Shown: one piece after another, positions 42,650 through 51,443 of the stretch
How positions within the stretch are numbered: the first letter of the stretch is position 1
Layout: every line of letters starts with the position of its first letter
Assembly: GCA_963588905.1 (NCBI GenBank)
Contig: CAVAJF010000030.1
Coordinates: forward strand, 1 to 52,014
Source: Butyricicoccus_A sp963588905
GTDB lineage: Bacteria > Bacillota > Clostridia > Oscillospirales > Butyricicoccaceae
Direction: 5' to 3'
Length of the DNA: 52,014 nt
Position numbers and translations under genes: made by a program
Notes under the pieces: generated by a model
The model's database searches: none
Seen by the model: only the letters and a program-made list of their open reading frames with translations
What the model was told of the DNA's origin: nothing

Positions 42650-43030
42650 TTAACCCTCCTCAGCACAAACAGCTTCGTAATCGGCAGCTTCTAACAGTTC
42701 TTCGGTTTCCGTGACATCTTCTACACGAATCAGCCATGCTTCGTATGGTGCTTCGTTGATCTTTTCCGGTGCATCGAGCAGTTCCTCGTTGATTTCCGCT
42801 ACCGTTCCACTGACCGGACAATAGACATCAGATACCGCCTTGACAGACTCTACATCGCCCAATGCTTCGCCTATCGTTACGTCATCGCCGACTTCCGGCA
42901 GATTGACAAATACCAAGCTGCCCAGTGCATCCTGTGCAAAATCAGTCAAACCGATTTCTACCAGTCCGCCATCCAGTTCCTTTACCCATTCATGTGTCTT
43001 GCTGTACTTCAGTTCCTTCGGTGTAGTCAT
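42650..43030 (-). CDS. gcvH: Glycine cleavage system H protein
   Basis: A 126-residue lipoyl carrier shuttling the aminomethyl group between P and T proteins. YSKTHEWVKELDGG opens the fold and the lipoylated lysine lies in GDVESVKAVSDVYCPVSG (about residue 64). LVFVNLPEVGD and NEAPY/EAWLIRV segments match the family. It sits between gcvT and gcvPA. Confidence 0.97.
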   Translation of the reverse strand: MTTPKELKYSKTHEWVKELDGGLVEIGLTDFAQDALGSLVFVNLPEVGDDVTIGEALGDVESVKAVSDVYCPVSGTVAEINEELLDAPEKINEAPYEAWLIRVEDVTETEELLEAADYEAVCAEEG

Positions 43031-43056
43031 TTTTCGTTCCTCCGTATAAAAATTTT

Positions 43057-44142
43057 TTAAGAATGCTTGTAAAATGGCAGGGCAACAACCTCGGCTGCGA
43101 CCTTTCTTTTGCGCACCAAAACCTCTACGGTGTCACCGATCCGTACCGATCCATTTTGTACTAATGCCATCGCATAAGATCCGTTGAGATATGCACAGAA
43201 CGTGCCGGATGTCGTCGTTCCGATTTTCTTTTCTCCCATATAGACATCCTGATGCTCACGAATGATGCCGCGTCCGGTTGCCTTCAAACCAATGCGCATT
43301 CGCGCCGGTGTTCCCAGTCGTTCCATTGCTTCCTTGCCAATAAATTCCTGCTTGTTCATCTTGACGCAGAACTTCAAATCGGTCTCCAACGGTGTGACGG
43401 TGTCATCCATCTCGTGACCGTACAACGGCATGGTAGCCTCCAGACGAAGGGTATCTCTTGCGCCCAGTCCACATGGAATTAAGCCATATTCTTTTCCTGC
43501 TTCCATCAGGGTATCCCACAATTTTGCAGCCTGTTCAGCTGGACAATACAGTTCATAGCCAAGCTCTCCGGTATATCCGGTCTGTGAGAGCAAACAAGGA
43601 ATTCCATTGATTAAAACATCAGGAGTAAAGGAATAATACTTTACAGGTATTTTCTCCTTTTCTACGAGCTTTTGCAAGATTTCCGTGGACTTTGGTCCCT
43701 GCAAAGCGAGCTGTGCTACCTGACTCGAAATATTTTTCATTTCGGTATTTAGCAGCAGATTGGCACGAATGTGTGCATCGTCTTTTTCACAGTTTGCTGC
43801 ATTGACAACGATCAGATATTCTTCCTCCCCTGTTCGGTAGATAATCAAATCATCCACGACACCGCCGTTCTCATTGCACATAGTAGAGTAGCGAACACGA
43901 CCGATTTGCAAGCTCGTGTAATCATTGGTCATGAGGTGATTGATGCTTGCCAGTGCGCCGGAGCCCTTCAGGACAATTTCTCCCATATGGGAAACATCGA
44001 ACAGGCCGCAGGCCGTGCGGACTGCCATGTGTTCCTTCAAAATTCCCGTACCGTATTCGACCGGAAGCAGATAACCGGCAAACGGTACAATCTTGCCGCC
44101 TGCGGCAACATGCGTGTCATAAAGTGGAGTTTTTAATTCCAT
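43057..44142 (-). CDS. gcvT: Aminomethyltransferase (T protein)
   Basis: A 361-residue enzyme that releases ammonia and makes methylene-tetrahydrofolate from aminomethyl-GcvH. LYDTHVAAGGKIVPFAGY, FDVSHMGEI, the catalytic aspartate in QTGYTGELGYELYC and GARDTLRLEATMPLYGHEMDD are visible. I start at ATG 44142 behind AAAGGATGG. There are 58 bp with no terminator between the symporter gene and this start, so one operon is likely. Confidence 0.97.
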   Translation of the reverse strand: MELKTPLYDTHVAAGGKIVPFAGYLLPVEYGTGILKEHMAVRTACGLFDVSHMGEIVLKGSGALASINHLMTNDYTSLQIGRVRYSTMCNENGGVVDDLIIYRTGEEEYLIVVNAANCEKDDAHIRANLLLNTEMKNISSQVAQLALQGPKSTEILQKLVEKEKIPVKYYSFTPDVLINGIPCLLSQTGYTGELGYELYCPAEQAAKLWDTLMEAGKEYGLIPCGLGARDTLRLEATMPLYGHEMDDTVTPLETDLKFCVKMNKQEFIGKEAMERLGTPARMRIGLKATGRGIIREHQDVYMGEKKIGTTTSGTFCAYLNGSYAMALVQNGSVRIGDTVEVLVRKRKVAAEVVALPFYKHS

Positions 44143-44200
44143 GATGCAACCATCCTTTCTGAATTGGAGCAAAATATAAAATAAAGATTTTTTAACTGAA

Positions 44201-45676
44201 TTACAGCTTTTCTATTGCATGAACTGCCTTTGTTCTGCGCTTCTGCGTGTTTTTCGCCTGCTTAGATGCAATCTTTTCCTTCTGAAAAACTTCCATATCC
44301 TTCACAAGCGGCCCGATCAGCAGCCACATGCAAATGGCATTCGGGATAATCATCAGGGCATTTAAAACATCTGAAATGTTCCACGCCAGATCAAATGCTG
44401 TGATGCATCCGAGAAACGCAACGAAGGAAAATAAAACACGATAAATCATCGTCATTTTCGTGGAGGAAGTCAAATATTCCAGTGCCTTTTCGCCGTAATA
44501 TTCCCAACCAAGAATAGTGGAAAAGGCAAACAGAGCCAGTGAGCCTGCGACAAGCCATGCGCCGATCGGTCCAATAGTTGTCTCAAAGGCTGCGATGGTC
44601 AAATTGGCACCCGTCAAAACAACTTCACCGTTGACAATTGCCTGTTCCATCACGCCGGAAGTTAAGATGGCCAGTCCGGTAATCGAGCACACGATAAACG
44701 TATCCCAGAATGTACCTGTTCCGCTGATATAGCCCTGACGCACGTGATTATCTGTTGTTGCAGCAGCTGCTGTAAATGCCGCAGAACCCATACCGGCTTC
44801 GTTAGAAAAACATCCGCGTGCTACGCCCTTGCTCATCGCCTGCATCATAGAGGCGACAACACTTCCGGCGATGCCACCGCCGACTGCCTTGACAGAAAAC
44901 GCCATGCGAAACATCGTAATCAATGCTGCCGGAACAGCGGTGATATGTGCCAGAACGACAATCAATGCGCTGACAAAATATAGAACAGCCATAATCGGCA
45001 CCAAGAAAGAGGAAACCTTGGAAATGGTCTTTAAGCCGCCGAGAACAATCGAAAATGTAGCAATACCGACGATAACGCCGACAACGACCATCGGTGCGCC
45101 GCAAACAGAATGGAATGCTGCTGCAATCGAATTTCCCTGTGTCAGGTTGCCGATACCAAACGAAGCACCGACAGCAAATGTTGCAAACAAAACCGCCAGA
45201 ATCTTTGCCGGCTTTACGGCTTTCTTTCCATACACTTCGGGAATGCCGCGCTCCATAGATACCATGGAGCCGCCGAGAACTTCTCCTTTTTCGTTGTATA
45301 TGCGATATTTTGCTGCCAATGCACACTCCGTAAATTTAGAAGTGATGCCAAATCCGGCAGAAATCCACATCCAAACCAGTGCACCCGGGCCACCTGCTAC
45401 TAGAGCAGACGCGACACCGGCAATATTGCCCGTACCGATGGTTGCCGCCAACGCTGTGCACAGAGAAGCGAACGGTGATACATCACCGGAACCGCTATCT
45501 GTCTGACGAGCTTCTTTTGACAACGTAGAGTGAATGGAAAAGGGTAAATTGCGCCAAACCAAAAACTTGGTTCGCAGCGTGAGATATATGCCTGTTCCCA
45601 CCAGAATAACCAGCATGACAGGTCCCCACACATATCCGTCTATTCGTGCGATGAGATTGGAAAAAGCTTCTAACAT
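44201..45676 (-). CDS. AGCS-family alanine/glycine:cation symporter
   Basis: A 491-residue sodium-coupled amino-acid carrier with about ten membrane helices. Family segments are GSGDVSPFASLCTALAATIGTGNIAGVA near residue 70 and SNEAGMGSAAF, plus DTFIVCSITGLAIL. ATG 45676 with AAGGAG upstream is preferred over an earlier in-frame ATG. Being first in the operon with the glycine-cleavage genes, it probably imports glycine (inference; alanine is the other common substrate). The C-terminal tail is basic. Confidence 0.93.
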   Translation of the reverse strand: MLEAFSNLIARIDGYVWGPVMLVILVGTGIYLTLRTKFLVWRNLPFSIHSTLSKEARQTDSGSGDVSPFASLCTALAATIGTGNIAGVASALVAGGPGALVWMWISAGFGITSKFTECALAAKYRIYNEKGEVLGGSMVSMERGIPEVYGKKAVKPAKILAVLFATFAVGASFGIGNLTQGNSIAAAFHSVCGAPMVVVGVIVGIATFSIVLGGLKTISKVSSFLVPIMAVLYFVSALIVVLAHITAVPAALITMFRMAFSVKAVGGGIAGSVVASMMQAMSKGVARGCFSNEAGMGSAAFTAAAATTDNHVRQGYISGTGTFWDTFIVCSITGLAILTSGVMEQAIVNGEVVLTGANLTIAAFETTIGPIGAWLVAGSLALFAFSTILGWEYYGEKALEYLTSSTKMTMIYRVLFSFVAFLGCITAFDLAWNISDVLNALMIIPNAICMWLLIGPLVKDMEVFQKEKIASKQAKNTQKRRTKAVHAIEKL

Positions 45677-45931
45677 ATTCGTTCTCCTTCGTGATGTTTT
45701 TTCCGGCAAAGGGTGTCGGATGCCAAATCTATCATCAACTGCTGCCGCAGAAAAATGAGCGGGATGTTATCTATTTCGGCAACAAAAGCGAGAGTCGTTT
45801 TCTCGCCTTTGAAAAAACATATGGAAAGTTCGCTTTTACCCAAAAGTGTAATGAGTGGTAATACACTTCGCAAAAATAAGATAAAAAAATGAGACTCGAC
45901 ACGTTTTTGTGTCAAGCCCCGTTGCTCTACG
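45677..45931 (-). other. Long leader of the symporter/gcv operon
   Basis: About 255 nt of untranslated RNA. On the minus strand it holds a hairpin with stem CTTGACAC/GTGTCGAG (45917 down to 45896) followed by a T-rich run, which could act as an early attenuator. A GCGAG/CTCGC hairpin lies near 45792-45814 and a GGCA/TGCC hairpin near 45703-45725. I find none of the conserved glycine-aptamer sequence here, in contrast to glyA. Confidence 0.45.
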
Positions 45932-45937
45932 CCATGC

Positions 45938-45967
45938 ATTATAGCGAAGATTTCTTCTCTTTGTAAA
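45938..45967 (-). promoter_or_regulatory. Promoter of the symporter/gcv operon
   Basis: On the minus strand: TTTACA (45967-45962), 18-bp spacer, TATAAT (45943-45938). Confidence 0.75.
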
Positions 45968-46061
45968 TAGATAATATCTATAAATAATTTGCATATTTTT
46001 GTATTTTTATGTGCATCATGCGAAAATATTGGCTTTTCTATGAATTTCCCCTTATTTTTTC

Positions 46062-46090
46062 TTGCAATTTTATTTTGTTCGTGCTAAAGT
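46062..46090 (+). promoter_or_regulatory. Promoter of the glycine riboswitch / glyA transcript
   Basis: TTGCAA (46062-46067), 17-bp spacer, TAAAGT (46085-46090), about 40 bp before the first aptamer. It is divergent from the symporter promoter about 100 bp away. Confidence 0.7.
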
Positions 46091-46130
46091 GAAATCAAAC
46101 AGATACCACGTCAGGTATCATGCATAAAAG

Positions 46131-46300
46131 CGAAACGCTGGACGAAGAAAACGGGAGAGCCTGCAATCATGCAGCGCCGAAGGGGCATAAAACTCTCAGG
46201 CAAACAGGACCGTTTTTGGACAGCACTCTGGAAAGTCAATGGGGACACCGAAGAAGCAATTTCTCCATTGAGAAAGAATCTTTCAGGTTCATGAACAGAG
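46131..46300 (+). ncRNA. Tandem glycine riboswitch upstream of glyA
   Basis: Two adjacent glycine aptamers. The first has the conserved GGGAGAGCC (46153 on), GCCGAAGGGGCA (46176-46187) and CTCTCAGGCAAACAGGACCG (46193-46212). The second has CTCTGGAAAG, ACCGAAGAAGCAA (46247-46259) and ATCTTTCAGGTT (46278-46289). A short GATACC/GGTATC hairpin (46102-46119) precedes them. The tandem layout allows cooperative glycine binding by known precedent. The downstream terminator stem begins inside the end of aptamer 2, so ligand binding could compete with termination and act as an on-switch; direction of control is inference. Confidence 0.93.
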
Positions 46301-46345
46301 ACACATACACTTGAGTACATCAGGTGCATGTGTCTCTGTTTTTCA
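46295..46345 (+). terminator. Riboswitch expression-platform terminator
   Basis: A 16-bp stem (46295-46310 with 46324-46339, one mismatch) and a 13-nt loop with a trailing T run, between the second glycine aptamer and the glyA start at 46376. Confidence 0.88.
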
Positions 46346-46375
46346 TTTTTATTCAAACGTTATGGAGGTATTCAC

Positions 46376-47629
46376 ATGTACAGCGAAATGATCGATTCTA
46401 TTGGTATGATTTCTACCGTTGATCCCGAACTTGGCGGCTTCATGCAGGAAGAATTAGGACGTCAGCGCGAAAATATCGAGCTGATTGCCAGCGAAAACAT
46501 CGTCTCCCCTGCTGTTATGGCTGCGATGGGCAGCGTACTGACCAATAAATATGCCGAAGGCCTTCCGGGCAAGCGCTACTATGGCGGCTGTCAGTTTGTA
46601 GACAAGGTGGAAACGCTAGCTATTCAGCGTGCTTGTAAGCTGTTCGGTGCGAAGTACGCCAATGTTCAGCCGCATTCCGGTGCACAGGCCAATCTCGCCG
46701 TATATTTTGCTCTGTTAAATCTTGGTGACACCGTAATGGGCATGGATTTGTCGCAGGGTGGTCATCTGAGCCACGGCTCGCCGGTCAATATGTCCGGTAA
46801 AAACTATCATTTTGTCTCGTATGGCGTCAATGACGATGGATTGATCGACTACAAGGAATTGGAAAAGGCCGTAAAAAAGCATCGTCCGAAGCTGATCGTC
46901 GCCGGTGCCTCTGCGTATCCGCGCGCCATTGATTTTGAAAAGATGGCAGAAATTGCCCACGGATATGGTGCCTATCTCATGGTAGACATGGCACACATTG
47001 CCGGTCTTGTTGCTGCCGGACAGCATCAAAATCCGGTTCCTTACGCGGATGTTGTCACAACGACAACACATAAGACCCTTCGCGGCCCACGTGGCGGCTT
47101 GATTTTGACCAACAATGCAATTCTGGCAAAGCGCATCAATTCCGCAGTATTTCCGGGTACGCAGGGCGGCCCGCTGGAACATGTGATTGCAGCAAAGGCA
47201 GTATGCTTCGGAGAAGCACTCAAGCCGGAGTTCCAGACATATGCACGCCGCATCGTCGAAAATGCGAAGGCTTTGGCAGAGCAGTTACAGGCGCGAGGTG
47301 TCAAGCTGGTTTCCGGCGGCACGGACAATCATCTGTTACTCGTGGATTTAACCGATGAAGCTTGTACCGGCAAGGACTTGGAAGCGCGTCTGGATTCTGT
47401 CCATATTACAGCGAACAAAAACACCGTACCGGGCGAAAAGCGCAGTCCCTTTATTACATCCGGTGTCCGGTTGGGTACGCCAGCTGTCACAACGCGCGGC
47501 ATGGGTGTTGCTGAGATGAAGATTATCGCAGACTGTATTGCTGACTGCATCTTCGATTATGAGGCAAAGAAAGACGAGGTTTCCGCTCGCGTTTTGGCAC
47601 TGACCAAGCAGTTCCCTCTGTACGAATAA
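46376..47629 (+). CDS. glyA: Serine hydroxymethyltransferase
   Basis: A 417-residue PLP enzyme interconverting serine and glycine with tetrahydrofolate. EELGRQRENIELIASENIVSPAV at the N terminus, NVQPHSGAQANLAVY, and the PLP-lysine motif VVTTTTHKTLRGPRGG are intact. ATG 46376 follows ATGGAGGTA. With the divergent glycine-cleavage operon, it can turn two glycines into one serine. Its control by a glycine riboswitch supports that catabolic direction, although biosynthesis of glycine is equally an enzyme capability. Confidence 0.97.
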   Translation: MYSEMIDSIGMISTVDPELGGFMQEELGRQRENIELIASENIVSPAVMAAMGSVLTNKYAEGLPGKRYYGGCQFVDKVETLAIQRACKLFGAKYANVQPHSGAQANLAVYFALLNLGDTVMGMDLSQGGHLSHGSPVNMSGKNYHFVSYGVNDDGLIDYKELEKAVKKHRPKLIVAGASAYPRAIDFEKMAEIAHGYGAYLMVDMAHIAGLVAAGQHQNPVPYADVVTTTTHKTLRGPRGGLILTNNAILAKRINSAVFPGTQGGPLEHVIAAKAVCFGEALKPEFQTYARRIVENAKALAEQLQARGVKLVSGGTDNHLLLVDLTDEACTGKDLEARLDSVHITANKNTVPGEKRSPFITSGVRLGTPAVTTRGMGVAEMKIIADCIADCIFDYEAKKDEVSARVLALTKQFPLYE

Positions 47630-47661
47630 GCTGTATACATTATAATGTATATATAGTACAA

Positions 47662-47695
47662 GCAGGCAGGGACAATTGTCCCTGCCTGCCTTTTA
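47662..47695. terminator. Terminator between glyA and the ABC operon
   Basis: A 28-bp perfect palindrome (47662-47689) followed by CTTTT. It ends the glyA transcript and overlaps the last bases of the convergent gene, so it may serve both. Confidence 0.85.
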
Positions 47696-48334
47696 TCTTG
47701 CTTGTTTGGGTCTGCCTAACCGATATTTCACGGCGAGGAATACAACGAGAAGGCACAAAATTCCGCCATATATGATCCAATAATCCAACATAAAACCATC
47801 CGACAACCGATTCGGGCGAAACAATAACGGAATCATACTCTCTGCCATTGGTGCAGATACGCCGATATATGCTACTCCCACACCCATGTTAATGATAGGC
47901 GATCCGAACAGCTGTAAGGCTGCTGCAAAAAGGACTGCCGTGCACACTAGTTGAAACACTAAGATGCCGGAAATATACGAAAAATGCGGCAGGGATACAT
48001 ACGTCCAAATGTATAACGGCAAATAAATCATTTGCTGTATAAACAACAGAAGCAATGTCGCGGAAGTTATCGGATGACGCAGGGACTGCAAGACTTCTTT
48101 CGTACCGGATTGATATACCGGCAGGAAAAATTGAAACAGTGACCATAGCAGCAACAACGGCAAAAACAGCTGATCGGTTTTAAAAATTTCTCTGGAGGCC
48201 GACATCTCTCCCCATGTTTGCAAACGATGCATCTGATACGGCAGCAAAAACAGATATACCAGCGCAGCAGAGATTCCCTGCCGCACCAATATCTGCCGCT
48301 TCGGATACACGAGCAGAGAAAAAATTCGTCTCAT
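47693..48334 (-). CDS. Membrane protein of an ABC-2 type exporter, probable permease
   Basis: A 213-residue protein with five or six hydrophobic helices, a basic N terminus, and no family signature I can name. It starts in the stop region of the ABC ATPase gene (4-bp overlap), which is the main reason to call it a permease subunit. Features include FLPLLLLWSLFQFFLPVY and a C-terminal VFLAVKYRLG helix ending in a basic tail. It is last in a three-gene operon. The cargo is unknown. Confidence 0.7.
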   Translation of the reverse strand: MRRIFSLLVYPKRQILVRQGISAALVYLFLLPYQMHRLQTWGEMSASREIFKTDQLFLPLLLLWSLFQFFLPVYQSGTKEVLQSLRHPITSATLLLLFIQQMIYLPLYIWTYVSLPHFSYISGILVFQLVCTAVLFAAALQLFGSPIINMGVGVAYIGVSAPMAESMIPLLFRPNRLSDGFMLDYWIIYGGILCLLVVFLAVKYRLGRPKQAR

Positions 48335-49191
48335 ATGGATTTCTCCTTTGCGAGTAAGTACAGATACCCATCTTCCAGCTGAGGAACGACCGGCTGAGCT
48401 AAAACGTCTTCCGGCAGCTGCTCTTTCAAAGAGAGAACCTTTAGCCAGCGTTTTCCGTCTCGATCTTCTACGTGACCGATTTGCTTAAACGCCCGAAAAT
48501 GTTTGCTGTAATCCTGCTCAGACAGCTTCCATACATGCTGCTGCGCAAACTGCGTCAATTGTTCTACTTCTCCGGAATAAATCACCTTTCCCTTGTCCAG
48601 AACGATGGTTTGCAGGCAGGTTGACGCAATATCTTCCGCGATATGGCTGGAAATCATCATGGAGCAAGTGCCGCGCAGCTGCAGCAGCACATCTTTTAAC
48701 CGTGCCCGTTCTTCGATGTCCAAACCGACTGTCGGTTCGTCCAGCAAAATCAAATCTGGCTTGCCCAAAATTGCCTGTGCGATTCCCAAACGCCGTACCA
48801 TGCCGCCGGACAATTTTCCGCACTTTTTATCCTTTTCATCGGTCAAGTTGGTAAGCTCCAACGCGCGGTCAACCTCTTCTTCCCAGTTGATGTTGTCATG
48901 CTTGCGCTGTTTGAGTTTTGCAAAGTACAAGAGCTGTTCGCGAGCAGTTAAGGAACGAAAAGCACCGAATTTCTGCGGCAGATACCCAATAGACAATTCT
49001 TTTTCTCTGCCATCTATGGTAATGGTACCGCTGTTCGACGAAATCAGTCGCGTCATGATACGAAACAGCGTGGTTTTACCCGCTCCGTTCGGGCCTAAAA
49101 GGCCGTATGTCGAGCAGTCCAATTCAAAGGACACCTGATCCAATACTGTTGCTTTTCCGTATTTTTTGGTAATTCCATCAATTCGCACCAT
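48331..49191 (-). CDS. ABC transporter ATP-binding protein
   Basis: A 286-residue ATPase of the drug/ABC-2 exporter type. Walker A GPNGAGKT (34-41), Q-loop IGYLPQKFG, signature KLSGGMVRRLGIAQ, Walker B LILLDEPTVGLD and the SSHIAED switch histidine are intact. The C-terminal 70 residues form the accessory domain usual for exporters of lipids, peptides or drugs. It overlaps the large upstream gene by 14 bp and the downstream permease by 4 bp, so the three are coupled. Confidence 0.93.
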   Translation of the reverse strand: MVRIDGITKKYGKATVLDQVSFELDCSTYGLLGPNGAGKTTLFRIMTRLISSNSGTITIDGREKELSIGYLPQKFGAFRSLTAREQLLYFAKLKQRKHDNINWEEEVDRALELTNLTDEKDKKCGKLSGGMVRRLGIAQAILGKPDLILLDEPTVGLDIEERARLKDVLLQLRGTCSMMISSHIAEDIASTCLQTIVLDKGKVIYSGEVEQLTQFAQQHVWKLSEQDYSKHFRAFKQIGHVEDRDGKRWLKVLSLKEQLPEDVLAQPVVPQLEDGYLYLLAKEKSI

Positions 49192-51208
49192 ATTTTTGGT
49201 TCATCTCCTTTATAAATGCATCGTCGTTGCTCTCGTCATGGTCAGAAAATGCGTATTTTGCCAAATCCTTTACCAACTCAGACCCACGATCCACTTCATG
49301 CGCCGCCAAGATGAGAGAAATGATCTGTAGGTCTGTTTTGGAGTAATTTACCTGCTCTATATCCGAGGTATCTCCATAAAGCGCATACCAGTAATCCCAG
49401 GTATCTTGTGGAGACTCATCGAATCCAAATCCAGCTCCCAAACTGGTTGCCAAATTGCATGTGCCACATTTTTTCAATAAAATATTATCTGTAAGATCTT
49501 GGAACATGCAGTCAGGTGTATTGCCGTAAAGAATGTAGTCTGAAAAGATTCCGATATGATTATTTTGCGTTGTACGACTCATATCATAAGATGTTGTAAT
49601 CATCTTTTTGTTGTCAATTACCGATTTATCAATTCCATACACATCAAATGCCGTATATACTCTTTGATAAAACTGTTTGTACTGAGCAATGTAGTCGTTG
49701 TCAGTCGGATAGCCATTATCAAAGAGCACAATATTCGCCAAAGGAGATTCATCTATTTTTTCGATATACCCACCGATCAATGTGATGCTATCGCTGGTTC
49801 CGCGATACGTGTTTTCGTCAATCTGTTCCAGATTTGTCACATAAGTAAACGGTGCATCGACTTGCAGTTGAATATTTGCCTGTTCAATGCGATTATAAGT
49901 GTTATATCCATAGATTATCGCTGCTGTTTCCTGACTGTTTTTCAACCAAACGGTATGTTCTCCTGCCATCGGATACCACGGCAGCCATCCGGGCAGCATA
50001 GCACCATTTCGATTGCTGTAGTAAATATCGTGATAGCCTGCGTATTCCATAGAAATAGCAAGCTGCGTGACCGGCTGCGCAGTGTGAATGGTAATATAGT
50101 CTCCGTCTACAGACCAATCCAGCGGTGTGCCATCTGCACATTGCAAATTTTTGACTGTATATCCACGATATAAAGTCAAGACAAACGCATCCATCTGTTT
50201 CTGCGCCTGCAGCTGCATCGTGCCGGAAACCTGTAATTGCCGATTGCAGGTCACTTGCAGTTGATAGTCCTTAATCGTATACCCAATATTCTTTAATTTT
50301 TCTGCTTGTGAAACTGCGGTCTCACTTGTGCTCGTTGCTTTTCTTCCGTAAGTGTATTCATCCGAAAGGAGTCTACTATTAAAATGATAGGTGCTTGCAG
50401 GTAAGCTGGTATAAACTAACAGCAGAACACTGACTGCCAGAGATATGACAGATATTGCTCTCTTCTTTTTATGGGTATTCCAGAACAGCAATCCGAGAAA
50501 CAAAAAAATCCAGAAAAACTGCGAGGCAAATCGTGTCCATTCAGTCTGTAGTCCAATTTGTGCGTTATGTTCCCAAGAAGAACTTTCATAGAAAAAGCCG
50601 AATACGTGTCGAACGGCATAGATAATCCGCTCTACAATACTGTTGGGCTTATCTCCATTGACAAGAATTTCTGACAGAGGGCTGACCAAAACCAAAAAGA
50701 TAATCAGACCGGTAACGCCTCGAATCTGGTTGTTCCAGCAAGCAAAAAAGCTCGCCGCCAGTAAACACACAAGAAAAGGCAGAAAAATATTGCAGATATA
50801 CATGGTGAACAGTGCCGGAAACAGGTCGGCAAAGTGCTCCATCGTCCGAAATGCAAACCAGTATAAAGCCAGCATCAATAGCTGTAAAACAACTGCACCG
50901 ACAATAAAATATTTGACGCAAAACCGCTGATAATATTTTCCGCCCTTATATGCTGCAATGGTCTCATCGACATCTCGTGTATGTGAATCCGCCAAACACA
51001 AATATGCAAAGATTGTTAGTGCAATGCAGATATACACCCAGTACTTGCAGAGTAAAAAGATGGCATACATAGATGCATATGTACTAACTCTATCTTCTGT
51101 AGCAAGAAAAATACACACTTGTGAGACAATCAATGACAAAAGAGAGCCTACAGCGAACAGAATAAAAAATGGCTTGCGGAATACTTCTTTCATTTGAATC
51201 TGATGCAT
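49178..51208 (-). CDS. Large ABC-2 type membrane protein with extracytoplasmic domain
   Basis: A 676-residue protein, start ATG 51208 behind AGAGAGGGA (an earlier in-frame ATG has no site). Six hydrophobic helices lie within about residues 12-260. A large polar region from about 275 to 660 follows and is rich in Tyr, Thr and Asp (NGAMLPGWLPWYPMAGEHTVW; LLKKCGTC). Its layout recalls ABC-2 permeases fused to M1-peptidase-like domains, but I see no HExxH zinc motif, so it would be inactive as a peptidase. It is first of the three-gene exporter operon. Function is inferred from neighbours only. Confidence 0.75.
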   Translation of the reverse strand: MHQIQMKEVFRKPFFILFAVGSLLSLIVSQVCIFLATEDRVSTYASMYAIFLLCKYWVYICIALTIFAYLCLADSHTRDVDETIAAYKGGKYYQRFCVKYFIVGAVVLQLLMLALYWFAFRTMEHFADLFPALFTMYICNIFLPFLVCLLAASFFACWNNQIRGVTGLIIFLVLVSPLSEILVNGDKPNSIVERIIYAVRHVFGFFYESSSWEHNAQIGLQTEWTRFASQFFWIFLFLGLLFWNTHKKKRAISVISLAVSVLLLVYTSLPASTYHFNSRLLSDEYTYGRKATSTSETAVSQAEKLKNIGYTIKDYQLQVTCNRQLQVSGTMQLQAQKQMDAFVLTLYRGYTVKNLQCADGTPLDWSVDGDYITIHTAQPVTQLAISMEYAGYHDIYYSNRNGAMLPGWLPWYPMAGEHTVWLKNSQETAAIIYGYNTYNRIEQANIQLQVDAPFTYVTNLEQIDENTYRGTSDSITLIGGYIEKIDESPLANIVLFDNGYPTDNDYIAQYKQFYQRVYTAFDVYGIDKSVIDNKKMITTSYDMSRTTQNNHIGIFSDYILYGNTPDCMFQDLTDNILLKKCGTCNLATSLGAGFGFDESPQDTWDYWYALYGDTSDIEQVNYSKTDLQIISLILAAHEVDRGSELVKDLAKYAFSDHDESNDDAFIKEMNQKYGAN

Positions 51209-51274
51209 AGAATCCCTCTCTTTCAAAATAATCACCAAAAAACAGTTGTTAAAATATTTATTTTTGTTGATTTT

Positions 51275-51304
51275 ATAGTAGCATGTTTTGTTTTTATTTG
51301 TCAA
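51275..51304 (-). promoter_or_regulatory. Promoter of the ABC exporter operon
   Basis: On the minus strand: perfect TTGACA (51304-51299), 18-bp spacer, TACTAT (51280-51275), 66 bp before the start codon. Confidence 0.75.
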
Positions 51305-51389
51305 CAACTATTTCCTATTTTATGCACTTGACATTTTTTATCATTTAAAAACTTATTCCGAAGAACAGGATAGAGCGGTATCATTTTAC

Positions 51390-51418
51390 TTGCGCGAATC
51401 ATCAAACCACGCTATACT
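51390..51418 (+). promoter_or_regulatory. Promoter of ogt
   Basis: TTGCGC (51390-51395), 17-bp spacer, TATACT (51413-51418), 25 bp before the start codon. Confidence 0.75.
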
Positions 51419-51443
51419 AAAAGAAAAAGGTGGATTGATTTGC

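Noticed and set aside
45677..45931. Second glycine riboswitch on the gcv operon
   Set aside because: No GCCGAAGGGGC or CTCTCAGG-type motifs on the minus strand.
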